NCBI GenBank assembly: GCA_016207865.1
Contig: JACQZD010000135.1
Coordinates: forward strand, 1 to 6,695
From: Nitrospirota bacterium
GTDB lineage: Bacteria; Nitrospirota; Thermodesulfovibrionia; UBA6902; DSMQ01
Length of the DNA: 6,695 nucleotides
Direction of reading: 5' to 3'
The position numbers and the translations under genes are program-made. The notes below the pieces were generated by a model. It ran no database searches. It was not told the DNA's origin and saw nothing but the letters and a program-made list of their open reading frames with translations. This document shows, piece by piece, positions 1 to 5,454 of the stretch (the first letter of the stretch is position 1; each line of letters opens with the position of its first letter).

Positions 1-1
1 C

Positions 2-46
2 ACACGCCCGATAGACTCAACCCGCTATCTTGAAACAGCCAGATAG
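2..46 (+). CDS. possible 3' end of an upstream gene (partial)
   Basis: An open frame entering from the left edge ends at a TAG at 44-46, seven bases before the kinase start codon, and reads TRPIDSTRYLETAR. The spacing would suit an operon. A second open frame ends at TGA 31-33, so the reading frame is not certain, and 14 residues are too few to recognise a family. Confidence 0.2.
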   Translation, partial: TRPIDSTRYLETAR

Positions 47-52
47 GCAATC

Positions 53-1144
53 ATGATCAATAAAAAGGCATTAGCCACTTTTCTTAAGAAAGAATTTCCG
101 GGCGCAGGCAGTGTGGATATTAAAAAGCTCGGACACGGCGTTCAGGGCGCAGGGTTTCTCGCAGAAATAAAAATAAAAAAAGATATCAGGCATTACGGCA
201 TAAAAAGGCTCTTCCCTGAAGGTCTAGGGCATGACTATCCGTCGGACAGGGCCGGCGTATTCCTCATGGATCTTGATGAATTTAAAACCCTTCCTAAGCA
301 CATCAAAGCAGTTGATGTGCTTGCAGAAATGAAAGACGGTTCAATAAAGGCAATAGGCGGAGGCAGGGAATATTATTTACTCATGGAAAAGGCTGAAGGC
401 AGGCACTACTTCAACGATTTGGTGTCATTTGCAAAGCAAGACAGGCTTAATCCAATAGACATTGAAAAAATAAAGTCCATGACCTCGTATCTTGCGGATA
501 TTCATTCAGTCAAAAAAATTTCCAAACCGCTTTACCTGAGAAAAATAAGAGATACCATCGGACATGGCGAATGTCTGATGGGCGTTTTTGACACATATCC
601 CGACAAAGTTTTAAGTTTTAAGGAAATGGCGGATATAGAGAAGATGTGCATTGACTGGCGGGCCAGGCTGAAATCTAAAACACACCGCCTTTGCCAAATA
701 CACGGGGATTTTCATCCGGGGAATATATGGTTCAAAACAGTTCACAGTTCACAGTTCACAGTTGACAGTCAACGGTCAACGGTCAACAGTCAACCTGACT
801 TTATCCTCCTTGACCGGAGCCGCGGGCCGTGGGGAGATGCCGCAGATGATATAACTGCGCTTACGATTAACTATATCTTTTTCTCATTAAACCACTTCGG
901 CAAATTAAAGGGCGCCTTTCTTGAAGCGATAAGATTGTTTTACGAAGATTATGTCAAGAAAACAGGCGATAATAAAATTTATAAAGTAGCTGCGCCTTTC
1001 TATGCCTTCAGGGGTGCAGTTGTTGCAAACCCGGTCTTTTACCCAAAGGTGTCAAAAGCGAACAGAAGAAAGCTTTTTAATTTCATGCATGGAGTATTAA
1101 ATGATAAATCGTTTAGTATTGATAAGGTAAATAAATATCTGTAA
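53..1144 (+). CDS. aminoglycoside phosphotransferase (APH)-fold small-molecule kinase with a repeat-encoded insertion
   Basis: This 363-residue cytoplasmic protein has the APH/choline-kinase fold signature. Lys51 in YGIKRLFPEG is the likely ATP-binding lysine, and EKAEG (112-116) sits at the hinge. The Brenner motif HGDFHPGN (217-224) supplies the catalytic Asp219 and Asn224, and ILLDRSRGPWGD (251-262) supplies the metal-binding Asp254. Family knowledge says such proteins move the ATP gamma-phosphate to a hydroxyl on a small molecule; the substrate cannot be read from the sequence. Between the two catalytic motifs, about residues 229-248 (Ser, Gln, Thr and Val rich) come from an array of eight 7-bp repeats at 738-793. 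It is in frame but unusual, because the two motifs are normally only about 10-15 residues apart. The start at 53 has only a weak AGG at 45-47. Family assignment is firm; substrate and activity are not. Confidence 0.85.
   Translation: MINKKALATFLKKEFPGAGSVDIKKLGHGVQGAGFLAEIKIKKDIRHYGIKRLFPEGLGHDYPSDRAGVFLMDLDEFKTLPKHIKAVDVLAEMKDGSIKAIGGGREYYLLMEKAEGRHYFNDLVSFAKQDRLNPIDIEKIKSMTSYLADIHSVKKISKPLYLRKIRDTIGHGECLMGVFDTYPDKVLSFKEMADIEKMCIDWRARLKSKTHRLCQIHGDFHPGNIWFKTVHSSQFTVDSQRSTVNSQPDFILLDRSRGPWGDAADDITALTINYIFFSLNHFGKLKGAFLEAIRLFYEDYVKKTGDNKIYKVAAPFYAFRGAVVANPVFYPKVSKANRRKLFNFMHGVLNDKSFSIDKVNKYL
738..793 (+). repeat. array of eight 7-bp repeats inside the kinase gene
   Basis: Eight head-to-tail heptamers are visible: CAGTTCA three times, CAGTTGA, CAGTCAA, CGGTCAA twice, and CAGTCAA. 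The middle forms a perfect hairpin GTTGAC-A-GTCAAC (761-773), and the two halves are loosely complementary around that centre. Translation gives a seven-residue period beginning with Thr-Val (TVHSSQF, TVDSQRS, TVNSQ). The array is in frame and contains no in-frame stop. Confidence 0.9.
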
Positions 1145-1166
1145 TTACAAAAAATTTTTCGGCTTA

Positions 1167-1220
1167 CTGGATTCCTGCCTCCGCAGGAATGACGTCATTC
1201 CCGTGAAAACGGGAATCCAG
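1167..1220. repeat. palindromic double-hairpin intergenic repeat, possible terminator of the kinase gene
   Basis: Nine-base outer arms, CTGGATTCC (1167-1175) and GGAATCCAG (1212-1220), enclose two 8-bp stems. The first is ATTCCTGC/GCAGGAAT (1171-1178 with 1183-1190, loop CTCC). The second is ATTCCCGT/ACGGGAAT (1197-1204 with 1209-1216, loop GAAA). The centre is the palindrome ATGACGTCAT (1189-1198). A/T runs flank it on both sides (AAAAAATT at 1149-1156, AATTTTTT at 1221-1228). It resembles the dispersed ATTCCC...GGGAAT repeats known from Neisseria (dRS3) and many environmental genomes. A GC-rich stem followed by T-rich DNA 20-80 bases after the kinase stop could also end transcription. Confidence 0.75.
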
Positions 1221-1256
1221 AATTTTTTACAATTTTAATAATCTATATTTATAGTT

Positions 1257-2042
1257 ATGAACATTACAGTCCTTAGAACAATCGGCAGACGCCTGCGGCA
1301 GGAGATTCCTCCGCTTGCGCAGGCTTTCCATGGAAGCGCGCTCCTCGGCAAAGGCGCAGGCGGCGACAAAACATACCCGATTGACAAGCGCGCCGAAGAA
1401 ATAATCTTTGAGGAAATAGAAAAACTCAACAAGCCCGTTACAATCATATCGGAAGAGTATGGATTTAAAGACATAAAAGGAGGAGGCTTGAAATTTCTGA
1501 TAGACCCTATTGACGGAAGTAGAAATGCGGTATCAGGACTGCCTTTGTTTTCAACATCAATCGCAGTCATTGAAGGTGATACGCTTGAACATACCAAATC
1601 AGGTTATGTGATAAATTTAATTAACGGAGATGAATTCTGGGCCATTAAAGGCGGCGGCAGTTTTTTAAATGGGGCGCCAATTAAAACTCAGCGGGATGAT
1701 GTTTGTTCCGTTATTGCTTACGAAGCTCAGACGCCTAAAATTGACATTCCAAAAATTATGCCCCTGCTCTCTCTTTTCAACAGGACGAGGTGCTTAGGCT
1801 CTACTGCCATTGACATGGCATTTCTTGCGCAGGGCGCAGTCAGTATGTTTATAACGCCTGCACCGTCAAGGAGTTTTGATTTTGCGGCAGGCTGGCTTCT
1901 TGTCAAAGAAGCAGGCGGGATTGTTACGGATTTAGCTGGGAAAAATTTAGATAAAATTCCTGCAGGCCTTGAGAAAATTTCTCCGATTCTCGCATCGGCA
2001 AATGAATCACTTCACAGAAAAGCCCTTGAAACATTAAAATAA
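1257..2042 (+). CDS. inositol monophosphatase / fructose-1,6-bisphosphatase superfamily phosphatase
   Basis: This 261-residue protein is a metal-dependent sugar phosphatase of the IMPase superfamily, at the family's usual length. In order: Asp37-Lys-Thr near the N-terminus with Asp43, the metal-binding acidic pair Glu66-Glu67 (SEEYG), the central motif DPIDGSRN (83-90, Asp83 and Asp86), NGAPI (138-142), GSTAIDMA (181-188) and the C-terminal motif SFDFAAGWLLVKEAGG (206-221, third metal Asp208). Phe207 replaces the Trp usually found before that Asp, and VKEAGGIVTD resembles the archaeal dual IMPase/FBPase group. It probably hydrolyses inositol-1-phosphate or a related sugar phosphate in the cytoplasm; which one cannot be told. 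The ATG at 1257 is the first start after an in-frame stop at 1239-1241. No Shine-Dalgarno is visible ahead of it. Confidence 0.9.
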   Translation: MNITVLRTIGRRLRQEIPPLAQAFHGSALLGKGAGGDKTYPIDKRAEEIIFEEIEKLNKPVTIISEEYGFKDIKGGGLKFLIDPIDGSRNAVSGLPLFSTSIAVIEGDTLEHTKSGYVINLINGDEFWAIKGGGSFLNGAPIKTQRDDVCSVIAYEAQTPKIDIPKIMPLLSLFNRTRCLGSTAIDMAFLAQGAVSMFITPAPSRSFDFAAGWLLVKEAGGIVTDLAGKNLDKIPAGLEKISPILASANESLHRKALETLK

Positions 2043-2046
2043 AGAA

Positions 2047-2215
2047 AACCACAGAGGGCACTGAGGGAAATAAAACTGAATTTAACCACTGATTACACAG
2101 ATTAACTCAGATTTTTTAGAAAATTTTTTAATCTGTGTCATCTGCGAAATCTGTGGTTAATCGATTTTTGAATTTGCTTTCTTCATTTTAAACATGCTCT
2201 GTGTGCTCTGTGGTT
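2047..2215. repeat. two nested inverted repeats filling the convergent suhB-like/mqnA gap
   Basis: The outer arms are AACCACAGAGGGCACTGAG (2047-2065) and CTCTGTGTGCTCTGTGGTT (2197-2215), matching at 16 of 19 positions. The inner arms are 2082-2113 (starting TTAACCACTGATT) and 2130-2160 (ending ATCTGTGGTTAA), matching at about 26 of 31 positions with one gap, around a T/A-rich loop. The pair starts five bases after the phosphatase stop. Its right arm contains two bases of the mqnA stop codon. It could act as a two-way terminator or be a mobile palindromic repeat; the sequence alone does not decide. Confidence 0.75.
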
Positions 2216-3065
2216 AATCCCTTTTTTTAAACGCATACTGTTCAAACAAGCAAAGCCCTTCCATATGCCTGTCCGTAAAATCATACGAAATGCATTTCCA
2301 GTACTGAACCAGTTCTTTTTCACTCAGCCATTTTTTCTGGGATGCATGTTTTGCGATTAGAGGGAACTTCTTGTATGCATACCCCTTCGCCCTGACTAAA
2401 TCAGATGTGAACCTTCTGATTAGCTCTTTTTTCTCAGAAAGAGTCTTCTTTTTTACAATCCAGAGCGCAAATACAAACGGCAGGCCTGTGTGTTTAAACC
2501 ATAGTTCACCCAAATCGTAAACATACAGTGATGGATTGTCTTTATTTTCACTCTTAACTCTTAACTCATAACTCTTAACTTTCTTTTCTTCCTTCATCGC
2601 ATCGTCACCGATGAGCAGGCAGGCGGAGAAATCAGAGAGGATTTTCTTGACAGAACTGCTGTTCACCTCTTTGAATTTGCACCTGAGCGAATAAAAATCC
2701 CTGAGAAGGACTTTGAGCAGAGCTACGGAGGTTTCAGACTGGGAAGATACGGCAATGCTTTTTTTATTTAGCGATTCCAACGGGTATTTTGAAAATAAAA
2801 AAATACTGCATACAGGGCCTTCGGCGCTTAAAGAAAGCCACGGTATGATTGAATATTTATCCCTGCATTTTAAGAATTCTATGGATGACGACGGGCTTAC
2901 ATCTATTTTCCCGTCCCTTAGCATTTTATTTAATGCGGACGGCACGCCTTTGACGAATTTATATCCTGCATTTCTGCATTTGTCCTCAAGATAGTGATAA
3001 ATAGGGAACAAATTGGCATATGGAATTTTGCCGATTCTGAGAGTGGATTTTTTCTTGTCTGACAC
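2214..3065 (-). CDS. mqnA: chorismate dehydratase MqnA (futalosine menaquinone pathway), with a repeat-encoded insertion
   Basis: MqnA removes water from chorismate to give 3-[(1-carboxyvinyl)oxy]benzoate, the first step of the futalosine route to menaquinone. The 283-residue protein shows family hallmarks in order: RIGKIPYANLFPIY (10-23), GVPSALNKML (40-49), DVSPSSSIEF (55-64), LIGDDAM (151-157) and YDLGELWFKHTGLPFVFALW (183-202). No signal peptide is seen, so it should be cytoplasmic. Between LIGDDAM and YDLGELW lies a Lys/Glu/Ser-rich stretch, about residues 161-174 (VKSYELRVKSEN), encoded by 7-bp repeats at 2551-2578. It falls where family members have a short loop. The start is GTG at 3065, since an in-frame TAA lies just upstream; no Shine-Dalgarno is visible. 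The stop codon overlaps an intergenic repeat arm. No other menaquinone gene is in the window. Confidence 0.88.
   Translation of the reverse strand: MSDKKKSTLRIGKIPYANLFPIYHYLEDKCRNAGYKFVKGVPSALNKMLRDGKIDVSPSSSIEFLKCRDKYSIIPWLSLSAEGPVCSIFLFSKYPLESLNKKSIAVSSQSETSVALLKVLLRDFYSLRCKFKEVNSSSVKKILSDFSACLLIGDDAMKEEKKVKSYELRVKSENKDNPSLYVYDLGELWFKHTGLPFVFALWIVKKKTLSEKKELIRRFTSDLVRAKGYAYKKFPLIAKHASQKKWLSEKELVQYWKCISYDFTDRHMEGLCLFEQYAFKKRD
2551..2578 (-). repeat. four 7-bp repeats inside mqnA
   Basis: Read on the mqnA strand the units are TTAAGAG, TTATGAG, TTAAGAG and TTAAGAG, followed by a degenerate unit TGAAAAT (2550-2544). The same heptamer in the same strand sense and the same translation frame recurs at the end of xerC, giving the shared peptide LRVKSE. 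The altered units TTATGAG and TGAAAAT fall where the consensus would put TAA in frame. Confidence 0.88.
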
Positions 3066-3071
3066 ACGGTC

Positions 3072-3080
3072 ATTTTAGCA
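3072..3080 (-). promoter_or_regulatory. possible extended -10 promoter of mqnA
   Basis: On the minus strand TGCTAAAAT matches an extended -10 element (TGn then TAAAAT, 5 of 6 to TATAAT). Only a poor -35 is found upstream. Transcription would begin at about the GTG start codon, which would make the message nearly leaderless and would agree with the missing Shine-Dalgarno. This is a weak call based on one hexamer. Confidence 0.3.
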
Positions 3081-3098
3081 CAAAAATATCGGAAGATT

Positions 3099-3112
3099 CA
3101 CGATACACGATA
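3099..3112 (+). repeat. two 7-bp repeats upstream of mqnA
   Basis: CACGATA occurs twice in tandem, directly against the left arm of the 160-bp palindrome. It differs by one base from CAAGATA, the reverse complement of the TATCTTG units on the far side of that palindrome. Confidence 0.6.
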
Positions 3113-3114
3113 TT

Positions 3115-3274
3115 GACAACAGCATATACCTTCAACCCTTTAAGAATGCAACCATAATTATTATCTGTCATGCTGCAAAAAGGTTTAAGTATTTGCTTTC
3201 TGAACTATCTGTTAAAAGGCAGCATGACTTTTAAGGTGTTGCCTTAAAGCTTTTCAGGCATATATGCCGTTGTC
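3115..3274. repeat. 160-bp imperfect palindrome between mqnA and the DUF401 gene (MITE-like or structured element)
   Basis: Several pairs of complementary arms occur in nested order. GACAACAGCATATA (3115-3128) pairs with TATATGCCGTTGTC (3261-3274), 13 of 14. CTTTAAG (3138-3144) pairs with CTTAAAG (3243-3249). GCAAC (3148-3152) pairs with GTTGC (3238-3242). GTCATGCTGC (3167-3176) pairs with GCAGCATGAC (3219-3228), 10 of 10. A 42-base loop remains. No open frame of note lies within it. A decayed miniature transposable element or other palindromic repeat fits best; a structured leader RNA is possible. No clear target-site duplication is visible. Confidence 0.65.
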
Positions 3275-3300
3275 GTAAAACACAGATTTGCCTCTTAGAG

Positions 3301-3335
3301 AATCTTGCATCCTGCATCTTGTATCTTGTATCTTC
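3301..3335. repeat. five 7-bp repeats directly upstream of the DUF401 gene
   Basis: The units are AATCTTG, CATCCTG, CATCTTG, TATCTTG and TATCTTC, ending five bases before the ATG at 3341. The array occupies the place where a Shine-Dalgarno should be, and it contains none. It also creates a spurious in-frame TTG start at 3305. Confidence 0.8.
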
Positions 3336-3340
3336 TACAT

Positions 3341-4534
3341 ATGCCTGACATACTGAAAATAACAGCCGTATTCATAATCATCGTCCTGCTGCTGAAAAAG
3401 CGCTGGAATTTAGGGCTTGTAATGGTTTTATCTTCAGTCATCCTATCAGTTTTTTACCTGCTTGCGCCCGGAGACTTTCTCAGGGCTCTATTAAAAGCAG
3501 TCACTGATAAGACAACGCTCATGCTTGCAATTGCCCTTACATTGATAAGGATATTTGAAAACATTACAAGGAAGAAAGGACTGATGCAGGAAATGATGGA
3601 CTCCTTCAGGGGAATGGTCATGGACCGAAGAATTCTAATGGCGTCAATGCCTGCACTGATAGGGCTTTTGCCGTCTATGGGCGGCGCCCTTTTTTCAGCG
3701 CCAATGGTTGAAGAGGCGTCAAAAGGAATTAAAGTATCACCTGAGAAAAAGGCGTTCATCAATTACTGGTTCAGGCATCCGTGGGAGTTCATACTTCCAC
3801 TTTATCCCGGCGTTGTCCTTGCATCTGCGATTTCCGGATATCCGCTGAGAAGCCTTATAATTGCAAACTTACCCTACTCTGTCTGCCTAATCATAAGCGG
3901 AATTTTCTGGGGACTTAAAGGAGTCGGGGTGCATAAAGAAGGCTTTAAGACAATCACAGTACGCGGACTGATGAGTTTTCTGCCGTTAATTTTAATTTTG
4001 ATAATGGTGATAGTTTTCCATCTTGACATTTCACTGAGTATGGGGGCCGTGATTTTAGGATTGTTCATATTTTTAAGATATTCTTTCAAAGACATCACTG
4101 TAACAATCAGGGAAGGATTTTCTTTTGAGATTATCGCAATCATCCTCGGAGTAATGACCTTTAAGGCTGTGCTTAATGCCTCAGGCGCTGTATCAAATAT
4201 AAGCGCATTTTTTTCAGAAAGAGGGATTCCTGTGCTGCCGGTGCTTTTTATCATCCCCTTTATTTCAGGACTGCTCACAGGGCTGACAGTGGGTTTTGTG
4301 GGCAGTACGTTCCCGATAATCTTAGGGCTTGAAAATACGCAGAATATAGCCTCTATCTCATTTGCCTTTGCCTCAGGCTACACAGGCGTCCTGCTCTCCC
4401 CTGTGCACCTGTGCCTTGTGCTGACAAGAGAATACTTTAAGGCTGAGATTGCAGGGATATACAAGAAGATAATTAAAGGGGTTATATTAATTCTGCTTGC
4501 GGCATTGGCTGGATATTTTGTGAGGATATCATGA
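3341..4534 (+). CDS. DUF401 family integral membrane protein
   Basis: This very hydrophobic 397-residue protein has roughly ten predicted membrane segments, for example near residues 4-18, 24-42, 58-72, 100-120, 155-167, 180-192, 211-228, 264-280, 298-315 and 379-393. The motifs PSMGGALFSAPM (111-122), NYWFRHPWEF (141-150), GLLTGLTVGFVGSTFPII (310-327) and LLSPVHLCLV (351-360) are those of the uncharacterised DUF401 family. That family is thought to be related to ion-transporter-type permeases, so a role in moving a small anion or organic acid is possible but unproven. The ATG at 3341 is preferred over TTG 3305, because the 12 extra residues are translated repeat DNA and hydrophobicity begins right after the ATG. 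No Shine-Dalgarno is seen. The gene is divergent from mqnA and bordered at both ends by 7-bp repeat arrays. Confidence 0.82.
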   Translation: MPDILKITAVFIIIVLLLKKRWNLGLVMVLSSVILSVFYLLAPGDFLRALLKAVTDKTTLMLAIALTLIRIFENITRKKGLMQEMMDSFRGMVMDRRILMASMPALIGLLPSMGGALFSAPMVEEASKGIKVSPEKKAFINYWFRHPWEFILPLYPGVVLASAISGYPLRSLIIANLPYSVCLIISGIFWGLKGVGVHKEGFKTITVRGLMSFLPLILILIMVIVFHLDISLSMGAVILGLFIFLRYSFKDITVTIREGFSFEIIAIILGVMTFKAVLNASGAVSNISAFFSERGIPVLPVLFIIPFISGLLTGLTVGFVGSTFPIILGLENTQNIASISFAFASGYTGVLLSPVHLCLVLTREYFKAEIAGIYKKIIKGVILILLAALAGYFVRIS

Positions 4535-4568
4535 GGTTGAAGGATAAAGGTTGAAGGATAAAAGATGA
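4534..4568 (+). repeat. five 7-bp repeats starting at the DUF401 stop codon
   Basis: The units are AGGTTGA, AGGATAA, AGGTTGA, AGGATAA and AAGATGA, so a 14-bp pair is duplicated exactly. The first base is the last base of the TGA stop codon. The array fills the start of the gap before the xerC promoter. Confidence 0.82.
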
Positions 4569-4580
4569 ATAAAAAAAATC

Positions 4581-4609
4581 ATAACATCTCAGCTCCGACC
4601 TGTTACAAT
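4581..4609 (+). promoter_or_regulatory. likely sigma-70 promoter of xerC-hslV-hslU
   Basis: ATAACA (4581-4586, 4 of 6 to the -35 consensus) is followed after 17 bases by TACAAT (4604-4609, 5 of 6). TGT just before TACAAT makes it an extended -10. Transcription would start near 4616, about 19 bases before the xerC start. Its place at the head of a tight three-gene run supports the call. Confidence 0.5.
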
Positions 4610-4634
4610 ACATCGTTAGATGGAGTAAGATAAT

Positions 4635-5450
4635 TTGAACAAACTCATTGAGCAATTCAACATTTCACTTAAGGCGGAACGTGATGTATCTGTCCACACC
4701 CTCAGGGCGTATAACAAAGACCTTGAGGAGTTTTTTTCATTCATGGACAAAAAACCAAATGACATTGACAATCTGGACATAAGAAGCTTTCTTGCATCAC
4801 TTTACAGCAGAAAACTCAAAAAAACCTCCATTGCAAGAAAGCTTGCAACCATCAGGTCTTTTTTTAAATTCCTAAACAGGGAAGCCCTTGTCAAAAAAAA
4901 TCCCGCTAAACTCGTCTCAAGCCCTAAAGTTCCCAAAGCCCTGCCGAAATTTCTCACAATTGACGAAGTGTTCTCGCTCATAGACGCCCCAAAGGGAGAA
5001 ACCTTCAGCATGTCCAGGGATAAAGCCATACTTGAACTCCTTTATTCATCAGGGCTGAGGGTATCAGAGCTGACCACGCTTGACATGAATGATTTTGACA
5101 TGAAAGAGTTTCTTTTGAGGGTTAAGGGAAAAGGGAAAAAAGAGAGGATAGTCCCTATCGGGTCAAAGGCAGTTGATGCGCTTAAGAATTATCTTCCTGA
5201 ACGAATCGCAATAAAGAAAAAGTCTCAGGCGCTGTTTCTGAATAACCGCGGCGAGAGGTTGACAGACAGGAGCGTCAGACGTATAGTAGTAAAGTACAGC
5301 AGGATGGTTGCGCTTAAAAATCACCTCGGTCCCCACGCCTTAAATGTGGACATTGCCCATATCATGGAGGTTTATGACAAGGCGCACCCTATGGCGAAAA
5401 ACAGTGAGAAGTTGAGAGTTAAGAGTGAAGAGTTAAAAGTTAAGAATTAA
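4635..5450 (+). CDS. xerC: XerC-type tyrosine recombinase with an internal catalytic deletion (probably inactive)
   Basis: XerC/XerD recombinases resolve chromosome dimers at dif sites, and xerC often precedes hslVU. The N-terminal SAM-like DNA-binding domain (about 1-90) is intact. In the catalytic domain Arg142 (SSGLRVSEL) and the beta-hairpin Lys166 (VKGKGKKERIVPI) are present. The HxLR box, however, reads HAL-Asn (234-237) and runs straight into NVDIAHIMEVYDKAHP, which normally follows the catalytic Tyr. About 34 residues are therefore missing: the second Arg with HxFATH, the LGH box and the Tyr nucleophile. Tyr247 in VYDKAHP is a different, downstream Tyr. The frame is preserved. Residues about 257-271 (SEKLRVKSEELKVKN) are translated 7-bp repeats beyond the normal end. 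The TTG start has GGAG at 4622-4625. Either a genuine inactive allele or an assembly error is possible. Confidence 0.85.
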   Translation: MNKLIEQFNISLKAERDVSVHTLRAYNKDLEEFFSFMDKKPNDIDNLDIRSFLASLYSRKLKKTSIARKLATIRSFFKFLNREALVKKNPAKLVSSPKVPKALPKFLTIDEVFSLIDAPKGETFSMSRDKAILELLYSSGLRVSELTTLDMNDFDMKEFLLRVKGKGKKERIVPIGSKAVDALKNYLPERIAIKKKSQALFLNNRGERLTDRSVRRIVVKYSRMVALKNHLGPHALNVDIAHIMEVYDKAHPMAKNSEKLRVKSEELKVKN

Positions 5451-5454
5451 GGAG
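5406..5454 (+). repeat. seven 7-bp repeats forming the xerC tail, stop codon and hslV ribosome binding site
   Basis: In phase, the units are GAGAAGT, TGAGAGT, TAAGAGT, GAAGAGT, TAAAAGT, TAAGAAT and TAAGGAG. The last unit holds the xerC stop (TAA 5448-5450) and the GGAG Shine-Dalgarno (5451-5454), six bases before the hslV ATG. The heptamer and its translation frame match those in mqnA. Confidence 0.82.

Noticed and set aside
25..46. CTATCT...AGATAG hairpin before the kinase gene as a regulator
   Set aside because: The arms are only six bases, there is no other support, and the window edge hides the context.
738..793. CRISPR-like or attC-like array
   Set aside because: Units are 7 bp and contiguous with no spacers, and no cas or integron integrase gene is present.
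1291..1324. Inverted repeat GCCTGCG/CGCAGGC at the 5' end of the phosphatase gene as a regulatory hairpin
   Set aside because: It lies in ordinary coding sequence with a 20-base loop; GC-rich Arg/Leu/Pro codons can produce this by chance.
2713..2994. 93-residue open frame on the + strand opposite mqnA
   Set aside because: It lies entirely within mqnA on the other strand, has no ribosome binding site and resembles no family; mqnA motifs prove the minus strand.
3305..3340. Twelve-residue N-terminal extension of the DUF401 protein from a TTG start
   Set aside because: It is translated repeat DNA (HPASCILYLLH), there is no Shine-Dalgarno, and ATG 3341 begins right where the first membrane segment starts.
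3874..4278. 134-residue minus-strand open frame inside the DUF401 gene
   Set aside because: The plus-strand membrane protein is clear, and the antisense frame shows no recognisable domain.
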